Of a DNA stretch of 64,000 nt, positions 46,901-59,436 are shown in pieces (within the stretch, counting starts at the first letter, position 1; each line of letters opens with the position of its first letter). Location of the stretch: the NCBI GenBank assembly GCA_038503065.1, contig JBCAMK010000013.1, positions 1,178,001 through 1,242,000 on the forward strand, written 5' to 3'. This DNA is from Paragyromitra xinjiangensis (lineage: Eukaryota; Ascomycota; Pezizomycetes; Pezizales; Discinaceae). The notes below the pieces were generated by a model, which saw nothing but the letters and a program-made list of their open reading frames with translations, did not search any database and was not told where the DNA came from. The position numbers and the translations under genes were made by a program.

Positions 46901-49696
46901 TTTGGGAGCCAATCCAGTGATCCCGCCAGCAAACGCCACAAATACACCAGCAAGGGTGATGTTCTTAACCCAGCCCTTTACGATCTTTCCTTCACTCACA
47001 TCCTCAAAGGTACTAAGCAACTCCTCGCTTTTCACAGCCTTGACCAAGCTTGGTTTCATACTTAACGTAATTAACCGTTTGCTCACGACCTTGTCTAGGA
47101 TAACAAGATCACTCAGTGTCTGTCCAGCCCTAAGCTTCTTAAAAGTATTTCCGCTTTTCTCTTTGCTTCCATCCGTCAGGTGGCCAATAGTCAACACCCC
47201 CTTCAAGCCATTCCTGATCTCGACGACAAGATCATCGTCCGACTTCTCAACTATAGTTCCAGAGACAAGAGCGCCAGGCTGGAGGGCCTTCAATGCTTCC
47301 TTCTGCTCTTCTCCGAAAGACTTCGGATCTTTGCAAGAAACACGCATCTTCCGGTTCTCAGGGTCGACAGAGATAACATGGACGTTAACGGATTGGCCAA
47401 TACGGAAATGTTCGCGAGGATCTTGGATGTAGGCTTCGCTCATTTCAGAGACGGGGAGGAATCCACAGAGACCAGCATAGAATTGAACGACAGCGCCTTG
47501 TGGAAGGATATTGATGAGCGTGCCAACGGACTGGGTGCCGGGGGTAGCATCGTCATAAGAAGCGATGATGGGGAGATCGGAGTTGACAAGAGTTTTTTTG
47601 AGAGTTAGACGGAGTCTTCGCTTCACAGGGTCGGTGGAAAGAACCTAGATCTCACCGTTAGCCACCTTAGAAATCGAAAGGCAAGTTCTGTAACATACCC
47701 TGCACTTGACCTCAAGCCCTTCACGGAATTTTTTCTCCGGATTCTTGAGCTTGATATCACTTAAATGGGTATCATTCACTAGCCCACTGATGCCATCCGC
47801 CAGCCCCACAAGGAGAGCACCTCTATCCAGAACCCTTTCTATTTTTCCCTTGACTACCTCACCAATCTTGACATCTTCGACCCTCAAGAATGGTTGTTCA
47901 AGGACCCTCTTCTCTGTACTTACCAAGAACACCCCGTCCATCGCATTAAACCCAGTGACCCTTGCAGGGTGGACTGAACCAACCCTGTATGGACCAGAAT
48001 CCTTTGACAGATCATCGACTTTGGTCTCGCTCGATATCTTGGAAATATGAACAAAACCAGGAATGTTGGGAACACCAACATCAAGGAAGAGGCCTGCCTT
48101 CGGCTGAACTTGGAGGACCTTGGCGGCATCGAGGGTAGTAGCGATTGGAAGGATAGTGCTGTAGTCTTTCTCGGTAGGAGGTGTGAAGGAGAGGACGTGA
48201 GGGAGAACCGAAAGTCCGACTTTCTTCGGATCTGAGTTAGGGAAAGTAGTTATTATCCGTGCTTTGATCTATCATTCGTTAGAGATACCATTCGTGCGTC
48301 TGTAGGTCAAGTCATACCTTATCTCCAGCCTTGAATCGCTCCTCCAGAGGCTTCGAGTTCCAGCCAGCAACGTGGAAGAAGTCAACGGTCGCATCCAACA
48401 TCCCCATAATTTTCCCCACGAGCCCACCGAATTTCCCGACTTCTGTAAGCAGCACTTCAACACCAGTTCCGGGCAAAAACGCATCAATGGTCGGTGCCTG
48501 GCTAATCCACCACGCTGACTTTCCACCAGCAAGTTTCCCTTTCTTACTTGGCTTCTGTTCCAAATCCGCCGAGAGTTTCACAATCTTCCCGTTGGATGAA
48601 AGCCCGGTAACAGTGCAAAGCATGACTTGACCCTCAGTCACATCCGTCATGGTGAAATCGTGCCCAAGTTCCTTCTTTGCAAGAAATCCCTTAATATCGC
48701 CATTGATACCCAATTCCATGATCAAACCGTGGTCTTCAACGCTAGAAACGTAGGCCTGTACGGTAGTTCCCACGATCAGTTCATTAGGCGAAAGACCAGC
48801 ATTGGTCACCGATGGTTCCAGAGAAAGGACAATATGTCGCTTAGTCTTGTTATATCCACCTGAAGCACCCTTTTTCATGGAGATATCTTCGACGGAGTGG
48901 ACAACGCAGACACGGAGGTATTGACCGACACGGAACATGGCTGTGAGATCGAAAGAATCCTTATCGTCATCTTTCTTGGATGAACTTTTGGCCTCATCAT
49001 CCTTCTCATCATCGCTCTCTTCCTCCTCGGACTCTTCAGCTAATAATTCGATTTTCTTGGTGAATGCTTCGGATATGGAAGTGAGAGGCACGAAACCAGT
49101 GAGGTTGTTTGGAAGCGAGATCGCAAGGTCTGTAGCATTAATTTTGGAAATACATCCAAGCACCAGCATTCCTGGCGTCAAATTCTGCAATTAAATCCCA
49201 GAGAAAATCAGCATCCAAATTCCAAATTCCCCTCTCCAGAAAATGCTAGACCCACCCTAAAGTTCAGTCCCTCAGGCTTAAGGCCTTTATCTTTCTTCTC
49301 CTCCTCTTCCTTCACAGCATGTTTCCCTTTTTTCTCCTCCCTCCTCTTTGGCTTCCTCTTCCCTTTCTTTAACGTAGCATCGCCGCCCTCACCAACCTCA
49401 GCACCTCCGGCCTCAAAAAGAACATCCCTAGCAGCCTCATTCGAGATTTGCTTGAACTCCAAAGGCGTCAACGCAGAAGCCCCACCTCTCGGAAAAGACT
49501 CCTCCTCGTTCCTCGCTGCACGAAGCGTTGATGGTTGAGCAGCAAGCGCAGCTGTCGTGGGCGCTGAAGAATGAGGCTTTGGCGCCGATTTAGATGACTT
49601 GTTAGGAGTTCCTCCAGATTTCTTAACGTGCGGTTTTTTTGCTGGGGTTGATTCACCGCCGTCTTGAGGACGCTTGCGCTTTTTTTCGGGTGCCAT
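43992..49696 (-). CDS. rrp5: rRNA biogenesis protein Rrp5
   Basis: Large nucleolar processing factor needed for both 18S and 5.8S/25S rRNA maturation. The start [14 protein letters not shown] opens a lysine-rich nucleolar tail. It is followed by an array of S1 RNA-binding domains spread over 49190-45300; repeated signatures include [39 protein letters not shown] and [20 protein letters not shown]. An acidic spacer follows ([24 protein letters not shown]). The C-terminal part is a set of HAT/TPR-type helical repeats (45068-43992: [55 protein letters not shown]). Five or six short introns divide it. Predicted length, about 1780 residues, fits the family. Confidence 0.96.
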
Positions 49697-51023
49697 TGTG
49701 AATAGTTGTGCTGTATGAACGAGCTTTTTCGTTGGCTAAGGTTGAGGTGAAGCCTGCTGGTGGGAAATTTTTTTGAAATCTTGCCCACGTACGAAAAGAG
49801 TTTAGTGTGCCAAGAATACATGTAGCTTTTGCAAAGGCTTTATCAGAAACCCCAGACCCTAATTACAAGAGTAACAGCCGGACGACGGATACTGCCAGAC
49901 GGCGGACAGGGGTCAGGGCTTGGCAAGGACTATTGATAGCACCAATTCCCCGTACCTTTCTTATAGTCCTGTACCCTCCTAATACCTAGTCCGTATCTAC
50001 CTAAATTATGGCTAGATTTTTCTCCCAGAAACAAGTACCCTCTCTATAGCCCTTGCCAAGCCCTGACCCCTGTCCGCCAACTGGCAGTATCCGCCGTCCG
50101 GCCGTTACCCCCTGTAAGTTTTGGACTTCTTAGGCTACAAGATCAGATATGATAACGTCAAAGCTTCTGATGAAATTTAGGCTAAAGGTGTCAAACATGC
50201 AACTATAATCATTGACAGGTATTCCAACTAATTCTTCAAGCACAATTCGAAATAATAGAAGCAAAATCCAGCATTTCAAAGTCCAACTCAGTCTTATTGC
50301 TATAAAACCTTTGTAATCCCCCTCCCTCCAATAGACTTTGAATTCGACCGACCGACAAGAACTCCGTTTGTGTGCAAGCGATGGCTTCTATCATACATAC
50401 ACCAAACCTGAAAACCCCCAAAAACAAAAACAAAAACATGATGAAAAGGATAAGGGAAAAATGCTAATGAGTGTCTCCTCCTCTCCCCTTTTTTTAGTTT
50501 TTTTTCTTTTCTTCGCCTTCCTTTTTTTTTCTTACGCCATTTTTCTGCGTTTTTTTCTCCCAATAACTCCCAAACGATGAAAATCGATCAACAAATGAAA
50601 TGGACACCCACAGATGAGGATGAGTGAGTAATAAAGAAAGGAATAGACCAACATTATTTCTTGAATTAAAAGGAAACCCCCAACAAGAAAAGGAAAGATA
50701 GTGAAGTCTAATCGACGAGGAAAAGAAAAATAGAAACCCAAGTGAAAATAACCCCATAAAAATTCAAACCTTTTTGTGGTGTGATACAGTGGGCGCTCCA
50801 CAAAGCCCAACCTCCCTTTCTGCACCCGCTTTACCAAAGATATTACACGTCCCATTTCACCCACGGGACCCACCCCAAAATGCCGCTGCTTCATTTCTCC
50901 GTTCCGATCAAGAGGATTCGTGTGTTGTCAAGAAGAAAAATCGTAATAGGTATACTGGTCCTTCGCTTCCCACGGTAGGATATACAACGACCGCCCTCTA
51001 TGCTGGACTCCGGAACCGAAATG
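49697..51023. other. intergenic with a MITE, rrp5 upstream / hapC 3' end
   Basis: Contains the hairpin element at 49863-50117 and, at 50480-50560, T-rich tracts that are probably hapC 3' UTR or downstream sequence. No gene seen. Confidence 0.45.
49863..50117. mobile_element. MITE-like hairpin element
   Basis: Two 58-bp arms, 49871-49928 and 50051-50108, are inverted repeats with 54 of 58 matches by eye (outer end GTAACRGCCGGACG, inner end GGGCTTGGCAAGG). They flank a 122-bp AT-richer spacer with no coding capacity. Similarity may extend outward through TTACARG, which would give the outer limits stated here. A target duplication is not clear. It lies about 170 bp upstream of the rrp5 start codon. 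Size, arms and lack of ORF are those of a non-autonomous miniature transposon. Confidence 0.8.
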
Positions 51024-52275
51024 CTAATATGCCCCGTCCCCATTTCCAGTGACGTGACTATAAACATCGTTATAACCCTGATGGTGTTCGTCCCCTTCCA
51101 TCGGCGGGGTTAACGTCTGATTTGCGCTCTCGGATCTCCCCCGGTAGGTGGATGATGATGATGCTGCTGTGCCAACTGCATTCCCCCCGCCTCCGTACCC
51201 ACCCCCGCCCCTCGAACCCCCCTCTGACTGGTTCCTCTGAGATTGCGACTTCCCATGCCAATCAATTGTCATGTTCAACCTTCTGTTTTCGACAAATAAT
51301 TTTCGTAGGGGAGCAAAAAGCATAACTCGGGTCAACTTACTTCGCGATACTTGGCGAGGTAGATCTTGAGGGCCTCGGCGTAGTTTTCGAAACCCAGAGA
51401 TGTCATGGCGAACAAAATGTCTTCTCCGTTGACGGTTTTTCTCTTCTCTTGTTGGCATTTTTCCGATGCTACAACCCATGTGGCGGGGAAATTAGCCGAT
51501 TCGCTAGACCAGAAAATATATATTTGATCCCGAGATACGATGATGCGTGTGCAGGGAAGAGCGTTCTTGTGCAAAACATAATAATCTCCTGTCCAATGAA
51601 ACATCTTCTCACGAGATATATGTATAAAGTAGAATCAGGAAACCGGGAAAAAGTAAAAAACGTACCTTCGCTGGTTATAAACGAGATGAACTCGCTCACA
51701 CATTCTTGCATGCATTCCTTGGCTTCCTTTGCGATTTTGGCATTTTCTGGCAATGCCGTTTTCATGATTCGAGCGACTGGAGCAAAATTCCGAATATCAG
51801 CATCGGCGAGCGCAGCAGGCGCCGTGAGGCTCGAACATCCCAACGGAGACGACGAGAGTGGGGAATCAGAACTCTCAAAGGAAGGCATTTGATCTAATCT
51901 GTTCCTTGCCTAGGTCCCAATTGTACCTCAAGCGCGGGGCAGCACTCCAGGCAGTGAGGGGAAGGAACCAACAAATGAGAAAGAAGCGGACGGAGTGCGG
52001 GGGTGGGGGAGGGGGATGGGGGGGGGGAGGCACCCCCTCACAAGCATAAATAAAAAATCAGGGCAGGGCAGGGCAGGGCATAAGATACAGATACGCGAGA
52101 AACTTGACTCACCGTTCGCAATTGGTAGCCATCGGTCCTGTTCTTTGACCTCGAAATCAAACACAGGCGGTTGTTGTTGCGACGTTTCCGGCTGATCTCT
52201 ATCCATGTGCTCCTGTTCGTCAGGCGACTGTGCTCCGACTTCCACCTCCAGGTCCTTCGAGGGGGAAGCCGACAT
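51024..52275 (-). CDS. hapC: CCAAT-binding factor subunit HapC / Hap3 (NF-YB)
   Basis: Histone-fold subunit of the heterotrimeric CCAAT-binding complex (with HapB and HapE). Exons 52275-52113, 51776-51666, 51468-51341 and 51248-51024 sum to 208 codons. The acidic/Gln-rich leader [20 protein letters not shown] ends with [10 protein letters not shown]; then [60 protein letters not shown] and [19 protein letters not shown] form the complete histone fold and HapB contact surface. The tail is Gly-rich. The last acceptor was placed before [11 protein letters not shown] because an acceptor 38 nt earlier would give an immediate stop. Introns 1 (336 nt) and 2 (197 nt) are unusually long for this window. 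Confidence 0.95.
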
Positions 52276-55200
52276 GATGTAAAGTACTGTCGCCGCGTAC
52301 TCAAACTAAGGTGCCAGGGACAGCGCGTTAGTTGTTGTTGCTTGCTACGCTGGTTCGCTGGCAGAGACACGTCACTGTATTGGTTGTTCGAGCGTGCGTG
52401 CTTCCCGAACCGTTGGGTTGGTAATGGGCGAAGGAATCAACGCACCTGTGACGGCAGAGAGGGTGCCGGTGTGAACCACGCTGTGGGTGGTGGGTGTGGA
52501 ATCGAAAGTGGGCGGCGGGACTGGCCCTGGCAGGCAGCGGGCACCAGCTAGCAGGCGCAGGAGAAGCAGCTTACAGCTAGCTACCCTACAGTACCAGTTT
52601 TCAATGTTGTGCTATAATGGGAGGGGGTTGTTTTGGAATATCGGCAGTAAGCTATGCACAATGCCTATTGCAGAGTGGATACGTCGCCGCGATGAACTTG
52701 ATGCTGCCAGCCGGAAGACAGAGAGGTGGGTGGGAAGAAAGAAAGAAAGAAAAAGGAAAAAGGAAAGAAGGAAGGAGAAAACACTGAAAAAGAAACCCGT
52801 AACGTATGTATGTATGTATGTGTTAGATCCAGAAGGCAGAATAGAATTGGGGAATCGCAAAACTGCAAGATAGAATAGGTGGGCAGACAAGAGAATACAA
52901 TACGCGTGAGAATGAAACGAAAGCAGAGCCGCAAAACGCGAATTGTGAGTGGGAAAAAGAGTTGGATCTGATGGCAGTAGTAGAACTCCAGCACGGAGGA
53001 GATGGAGTTCACCGCGTATGAAAAAAATGAAAAATAAAAAATAAACAAATAATAATAATAACAACAAATCCCCTAATCCGATATGTTTGAGGTCTCAGAC
53101 TGCTTGCTGCCTTGGCCAGTTGAAAATCCGCCAGCGCCCGTTCAATCGCAACGCGTTTTCTCTGCTTTGCTATGGGTTCTTGTCCTGTCTGCGCAATAGG
53201 ATCACATCACGCTGGCTGGCTTGCCCGGTTGCCCGGGGTGGGTGGTCGCGTGTAACCATGAACGAGGACACCCGAAGCGTCCGCCTGAGACTGACCGTGT
53301 TGTCGGTGATGGGAACTCCAACCGCTGATACTCTACCCAGGTACCAGAAATGCGTAGAGAACAACTGTACTCTACTCACCCTAATAATTGTACAGATCCG
53401 TCAGGGGAGCTATCCCTTCTCCCGTACTAGCAGTGATAGGTTGTCAGGCTCATAGTGGAACACGTTTGTGGTGTGTCGCAAAATTCCGTCAGTGGAGCGG
53501 CCCGTCTGAGTTCCGGAATTTTGGAAGCTTCTGAAAACCTTCCACGCTAACTCGGATAGCTGCTCTACATAGCTATTCGCACTCATCCCCCACAGTCCAT
53601 AGTATCGCGATATGGGTAGATATGAGAACGACAACTGCAATAATACAGATCTTCCCTCGCATCATCTCTGCTTCCTCCCTTCTCATCCATCCCTCCCATC
53701 CATCCATCCTCACGCTCATCCAGCAACGTTACATGTCTTCTTGTTTAAGCTACGGAAACAAAAAAAAACGCACTAGTAAAGGTACTACGCTACACCCATC
53801 TGTTTGACCACAGGGTGGTCAGTAAATTCCCCGAACTGTTGGGCTACACGACATGAAGGATGACACGAGGCGTCCCGAGGTTGTACCTTCTGCCTAGATC
53901 TACCCATAGTACCTACATACCCTCATACGAAACTGGCGGAGCAGCAGCAATCCTGCCAACAATAATCAGCATTGGTGTGGATCGTCGTCGGGCTCTACGC
54001 AAACGACTATTGTTTGCGTGGCCAGTTTGAGGATAACATTCACGATGCGCAGTCCAAATGCACCTAAAGGAAAACGGACACTGACGACAACACCCATATT
54101 AGTGCGCTGTAGCAGGAAGGCAGGGTCAGTTGCTCTAACAATTAAGTACGGCAGGAGGGAACAACGCCTGCTTCTTCGGTTCGGATGATACAAATTAGTA
54201 TATACGATGACGGAGTAGTGTGGCCGCGGTGGACTTCGAAACCCACAACCCCCGCCTCCCGTGTTTGTTTCAGCCTTATACTTTGCCTCACAACGTGCAT
54301 AGAAACTAAATAAATATTCTACTCCACAAGTACACCTCACGACCATCTCAAGGGTGTTTCAGGTTTTAGCTCTGTTGCTTTCCTATAGACATTTATATTC
54401 GCCAGTTGTGTGATGTATGTGCACAAGGTTTGTTTTGAAGATTATGTACATGAGGATGACCTGCAGTAAGGGGAACTGGGAACATTCTCCTATCAATGAA
54501 AAAAAACAATACTAACCTTCTCCCCGTTCAAAAATTTCCATCCAATTCCTCGTTGTCGGGTCCGGAAGCACGCCTGGGAAAACTCTTGCGTCGATCAATC
54601 TGAGACGACCACCAAGTGAAAATAGTCCACCGAATTCTTCGAGAGGAGAAGTGATGGGGGGTTGCGGTCTGCAGGTGTGGGGCGTTCGGCAGTGTGTGTT
54701 GTGCAACCAAATAAAATAAGTATCAACCAACTGAAGGCAGAAGCTTTTCTGTCAACTACGCCGGGTCAAAAGAAGTAAAGAATTGGGAACAAAAAAAAAA
54801 GGAACAAAAAAGGCATCCAGAAATCGAGAATTGACAACACATCAATCGGCGTGTTCAGTCTAGTACATTTAGGTGCATTGCACTCAAAACAAGGTTCAAA
54901 AGGACGAACGAAACGTCATCGGCAGATTCTGTAATGCTTTTTTGTTTTTTATTTTTATTGCCATGTCTGAGCTCTTGACACCTTTGACAGATCGGAGGCA
55001 GCTAAGCCACGGCCAACTCAGCAACATGATGGATTATTCGGTTCCCCCACACATTAAGTGTCGTTGTGGGTTGATAGTGTTGATCGTACAAGCAACAACC
55101 CCTGTCAGGGTGCTATCCGATTTCACGATAGGCGGACTTTATCTGCAATCCTTGTGGAAAACCCGGGAGTCCGTAACATCATAGAAAGCTCATCGCGACG

Positions 55201-55595
55201 GACGGTTATTAATGATATCGTGGGGACAACGAGATACCTCCACCCATGTAATGTTCTAGAATAAAAAAAACCTTCTGCTTCACAAGACGCATCATGTAGG
55301 GGTTTTTGCATGTTTCAGACGAGAGCTGAATAAGAAGAAGTTCCACTGGCTCCACGCCCTCAGGCTTTTTTCAAGGCACAAGGCGCGGGAAAATGTTTGC
55401 AGTTCAGCAGCGACGGACGGCAGAACTATTACAAGAAACAATTGTGTTGTTGTCGCCGATGACGGCACGGAGATACCAGAACAGACCGCATGCCCGTGTG
55501 TACAAGTCAATCATCGTTAACGCCCAAGGTATGCATATGCTGCCGTAGCTAAGAGGTTCGTCCGGTGAAGGCGGAAAGACAACGACCATTCATCA
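52276..55595. other. 3.3-kb gene-free interval upstream of hapC
   Basis: Contains simple repeats: a purine-rich GAAA/GGAAA tract at about 52736-52795, GTAT units at about 52806-52822, an ATAATA stretch near 53050 and CATC-rich sequence near 53685-53707. A short minus-strand frame at 54512-54730 has a faint oxidoreductase-like C-terminus (see findings). No convincing gene. Confidence 0.4.
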
Positions 55596-56355
55596 TTATT
55601 GATTCACCACTTGTACGTTATTCTTGGTCTGTTCTCAAACTCGTCAGCTTCCGCACCGAAACGAGCAAAGGGCCCGGCATGTGAGTAAAAACGCATAAAA
55701 CAAGATCAGTGGAGGAAAGGCGGATCGGATCCGAGTTGCAGACAAGGAGGAGAATGAGTGAGGAAGAAAAGGGGCCCAAGATATCATTAAGAAAGAAATG
55801 CGAAAACGGGGATTGACAGCAGTCCTCGAAAGCCTCAGAAGGAAAAGAAATGAAGGAAACAAAGCATATGACTGCATACCTTCCACTTATCCATCTCTTC
55901 CTGCTTTTTCTTGTACTCCTTCACCAATCCTTCAAGGACACTTTTCAGTCCCTCTGCATTAGTTTTAAGTGCTGGAATTACATCTGCAACAGTTCGCTCC
56001 ACCAGAATTCCGTTGATTAAGCGAAAGCATTTCCGGTCCTCTGGGACAGGGCCGAGTGTTTCTATGACTAGTCTATGCCATGAGAAGACTTCATCGTCAG
56101 CAAACCGGTAAGACAACAAGTGATCAAGAAAGCCAGCGCAATTGATTCAAGCAAAACAAACTTGTGTTCTTCAGCCTCTTGTTCTACATCTCCAATTTTT
56201 GAAGCAAGTTGCTGGAGGGTATTCTTGTAGTTCGTATACTGTAACTGTAGCTCTGTTGAGACAAGTTCTGACGTTAGCGAAATCCCCAACACCAAAAGCG
56301 GGATATGTTGGCAAGTATCACCTTGCTGTTTCTTCGCAGCAGCTGGAGAAGCCAT
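55596..56355 (-). CDS. gim4: prefoldin subunit 2 (Gim4)
   Basis: Beta-type subunit of the hexameric prefoldin chaperone that hands nascent actin and tubulin to the CCT chaperonin. Short first exon MASPAAAKKQQ, then a 62-nt intron with a GCTAACGTC branch, then the first coiled coil ELQLQYTNYKNTLQQLASKI and DVEQEAEEHK. After an intron come LVIETLGPVPEDRKCFRLIN and GILVERTVADVIPALKTN (the beta-hairpin region), and the second coiled coil SVLEGLVKEYKKKQEEMDKW. A last small exon supplies TKNNVQVVNQ and the stop at 55596. The KxFRxxxGVLVE-type motif identifies subunit 2. Confidence 0.92.
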
Positions 56356-57832
56356 AACTCTTCAATACGATCAAGTCACCGGAAACGTTTGTCGTGGGGG
56401 ATGGTCTAATCAAATTCTTGTGTACTTAGGTGGGGCAGGCTGTGGGACGCGGCTCTTGCAAAGCTCCCCGCGGTGACGCCAAGATCATTTTCGCACCAGG
56501 GCTTGGCGCGATGCATTAACGCCTCTCCCGATTTAGCGACAAGTGCCATCTTCAACCTCATCTGTGATCGACGTGAACATCTGCTTAGCAGTGTTCTTAC
56601 ACGATGCATCCGCACTTGCATACCAAAGATAACCGGGGTAGTTACATATCTCCTCCCTTCCGTTCCTAATTGTTCCAGTTCCTCTTAGCAAACGGTATCC
56701 AAGACAAAGGTACTAATAAACGCCCCACCATACAGGTTGCGACGAATTAATAGCAATCCTTGACGAGTGCCACGCCCGCGGTTTCCTTTGGAAGGCTACT
56801 GGCATGTGTAATGGAGCAAAGCGAGACGTCACTAAGTGCCTACGTGCGGAGAGACTGGAAAGGACCAGGAGGAACCGAGAGACAGCGAAAGAGAAGAGGA
56901 TCCAAATTACGGAGAAGTGGTCGGAGATTGAGCAAAATTCATGAAGAATTGGGGAACGATGAATGGCTTGAAAGGTCGTTGTCAAGGAAATGAAAAATGG
57001 CTGAATGGTGGAAATTGAACGAGTGGTTAGGATTGGCGATTGGGGTCGTTGCACAGGCTGTAAATTTGGGAAATTGAGGTTCTGTGGATCGTATTCCTTC
57101 CACCTGAGGACAACGAGATAGTTCTCAACAGAAGCTAGTGGCACTGTATTGTTCACGTCATGTGAAAATACAACATTCAGCTACCTCTGTCCTCTAAACG
57201 CTCTATTTCCACAAACAGACCACCAAATTGCGAGTAATTCGATACTCGTAACAGGTCTTTCTAGTCCTCATTTCACTCCCATCCACTTCCACGAGGCAAC
57301 GGCCTGAACCCGACGCAAGAGGAAAGAAGTGGGTGGTCCTGATGCCAGTGGCCTGTTTCGTTCGTTTTACCCAGTACTAAGAACTGATAACGGTCAAGCC
57401 CGCATATGCGACTGCCCGCGCATCCAAAAATTACGGCACGCATTGCATCAGCTTCTGGGAAAACTCAATTCATGTCACACTTTGACCCTTTCTGCCTCTT
57501 TTTCCGGTGCACGCATTCCTCTTCATTGTACAACATTTAGCCGACTGCAACATCTGCCTGCCAGAAAGCATTAATACAAGAAAACGTTTAAAACGTCAGA
57601 ACCTTAATCGTTCTTCTATGGGCCTTGAGTGGAGTTTCGTCTGAAGGTTAGAACTACGCGTAGTTTCAGTCATAAGTAGTCACTCGATCCCATACTACAA
57701 AAATCGCCTACACATATATTCTCATCCATCTACCCACTCATTAGGCAAGTTATATGGCACCCAAGTAGCATCGACCAAACTCTTGATAAAAAAAAACTCC
57801 GAGTGTAGGAAATTACCAACCACACAATAACT
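56356..57832. other. intergenic, nothing recognised
   Basis: Upstream of gim4 and downstream of the GNAT gene. Short frames at 56406-57574 show no family similarity. Confidence 0.4.
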
Positions 57833-58804
57833 TTACTCCAACCTAACATCCTTATGCAAAAACTCTCTCTCTTCACTCCCACCAAAACCAATCCTTCGAT
57901 AAAGCCTACCCGCCGAGCTTCCCTCTAGAAAGAACAATGTAATATACTTCAAATCTCCAAGAAGCCTTCCACAAACTTCCTCCACCAACCTCTCCGCATA
58001 ACCCTTTTTCCTGAATTCCTTATTAGTATACACCACATTGATACTTTTACCATTTCTCGTTGGCCTCCCACAGTAGCAGCTCGCCACAGGCACACCATCG
58101 ATGAAGTAACCCCATGTATCGCCACTCATGACAGTGTCGCGAACAGTCTTTGAAGAGTAGTCATATGGAACATCGATACCGCGTGCCTCAGAAAACATAT
58201 CACGATACATAACAGTTAAAGTATCATGACAATGCTCATCAGCAGGATATGAACAACGCCGAATCTCATGGCTAGGCTCCAGTGTCTCCGGAGCTAAACT
58301 GGTCGAGGATAGTGTATCCCGTGTGATAACAGCACCTATGACCTCTACCTCGGTGATGATTTTCGTATCCGGGCCTCTCAGCTTCGTGACAGCAGAGCTT
58401 ATAGCATCAACAAGCTGTGCATTACCGTTGAATGCAAATGGGAGGTCGTTCACGTCTAGATTTGCCACGATAGCATCTATATGTGCTGTAATATCTAGAG
58501 ATAGAATTGGAACAGCAGAGAAAACACCAAGGCAATGGTAAGATGGTGATTTTGTAGCAACTAGACAGATTTGAGATGATGAAGGATCATGCGTAGATAG
58601 CAAAGTGAAGCCAGCATCGGGAGAACCGCCAGGACGAGGTTGTGGCGGTGTGTCGGAGAGATATTGGTTGTAAATGCCGATTGGAAGGCAGTTTTGCCAT
58701 TCGCGGGTTGCGGAGAGAGAAGGCTCGACGGCGGAAATAAAGGCCCTGGGAGTAGTGCTGTGGGATTTTAGCAAGCCATGGGATAGGGGAGGGTGGTGTT
58801 GCAT
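57833..58804 (-). CDS. GNAT-family N-acetyltransferase (323 aa)
   Basis: Single-exon frame. The last third has a GNAT fold: DTWGYFIDGVPVASCY (strands 3-4), INVVYTNKEFRKKGYAERLV (motif A with the acetyl-CoA pyrophosphate loop RKKGYA), and YITLFFLEGSSAGRLYRRIG followed by FGGSEEREFL (motif B, with the usual aromatic-x-x-x-GF ending). The first 190 residues resemble the variable N-terminal half of fungal GNAT-like proteins and may be a degenerate second GNAT domain. Substrate unknown. The start at 58804 is the first ATG of the frame. Confidence 0.8.
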   Translation of the reverse strand: MQHHPPLSHGLLKSHSTTPRAFISAVEPSLSATREWQNCLPIGIYNQYLSDTPPQPRPGGSPDAGFTLLSTHDPSSSQICLVATKSPSYHCLGVFSAVPILSLDITAHIDAIVANLDVNDLPFAFNGNAQLVDAISSAVTKLRGPDTKIITEVEVIGAVITRDTLSSTSLAPETLEPSHEIRRCSYPADEHCHDTLTVMYRDMFSEARGIDVPYDYSSKTVRDTVMSGDTWGYFIDGVPVASCYCGRPTRNGKSINVVYTNKEFRKKGYAERLVEEVCGRLLGDLKYITLFFLEGSSAGRLYRRIGFGGSEEREFLHKDVRLE

Positions 58805-59436
58805 ACTAGCAGGTTACTTTAATTGAGGAAGTCATATTGACTAACTTGACGTGACTGGTTTTAGGATACTGAACAACTGTTGATATAGTAGTGATAAGAC
58901 GAGCTTCGGTTTTATGTTACGTTCTAGAGAATAATGAGTCATGCATGGAGTCAGTTTAACGGAAACAAATAACTAGGTCAACTAGTGAGTCACCAAAGAG
59001 AAGGCGGTAGGAATTTCGGAAGAACCATGTGCAAATGTTATTATTGCTTCTTGCTCGTGTCACGTTTGTCAGGGTTATTTTGTTCACGAGGCTAAATGTT
59101 TGATCCAAGAATAGCAAACCTCTGCTAAGATGAACTTTGATCTGATTATATCTTTCCTAAGAGAACAAGGTGATGTAGACACAACCCATAAAATTTAACT
59201 AAAATCCACCATCCATTGTCCCGTACTCCCTCCCCTCATTGCCACCAAGCCAGATTCGAATTGACCCCCACGTCACAATAATGCAAAATGAAGAAAACAC
59301 CCGAACCTTTATCCTGCCAGCCACTTTACCATCCTCGAACCCGGACCACGGACCAACAGGAAAAGAAAGCATCTGAGAATCGTCCAGAACGTCCAAGTGG
59401 TATATTTGGAGTGCGGTACAATGGATTTTGATGAAT
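58805..59436. other. intergenic, GNAT upstream / npl4 3' end
   Basis: 632 bp between two minus-strand genes. Nothing recognised. Confidence 0.4.

Noticed and set aside
46902..47608. Plus-strand frames inside rrp5
   Set aside because: They are antisense shadows of a conserved S1-repeat coding exon with no family similarity.
50338..50894. Hydrophobic Phe-rich frames downstream of hapC
   Set aside because: They arise from T- and A-rich 3' flanking sequence and have no recognisable domain.
51249..51286. Earlier acceptor for the last hapC exon
   Set aside because: Using the CAG at about 51287 gives a stop after seven residues, while the AAG just before 51248 restores the Gly-rich tail seen in HapC proteins.
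52736..52823. Purine-rich and GTAT tracts as a mobile element
   Set aside because: They are simple-sequence repeats without terminal repeats or duplications.
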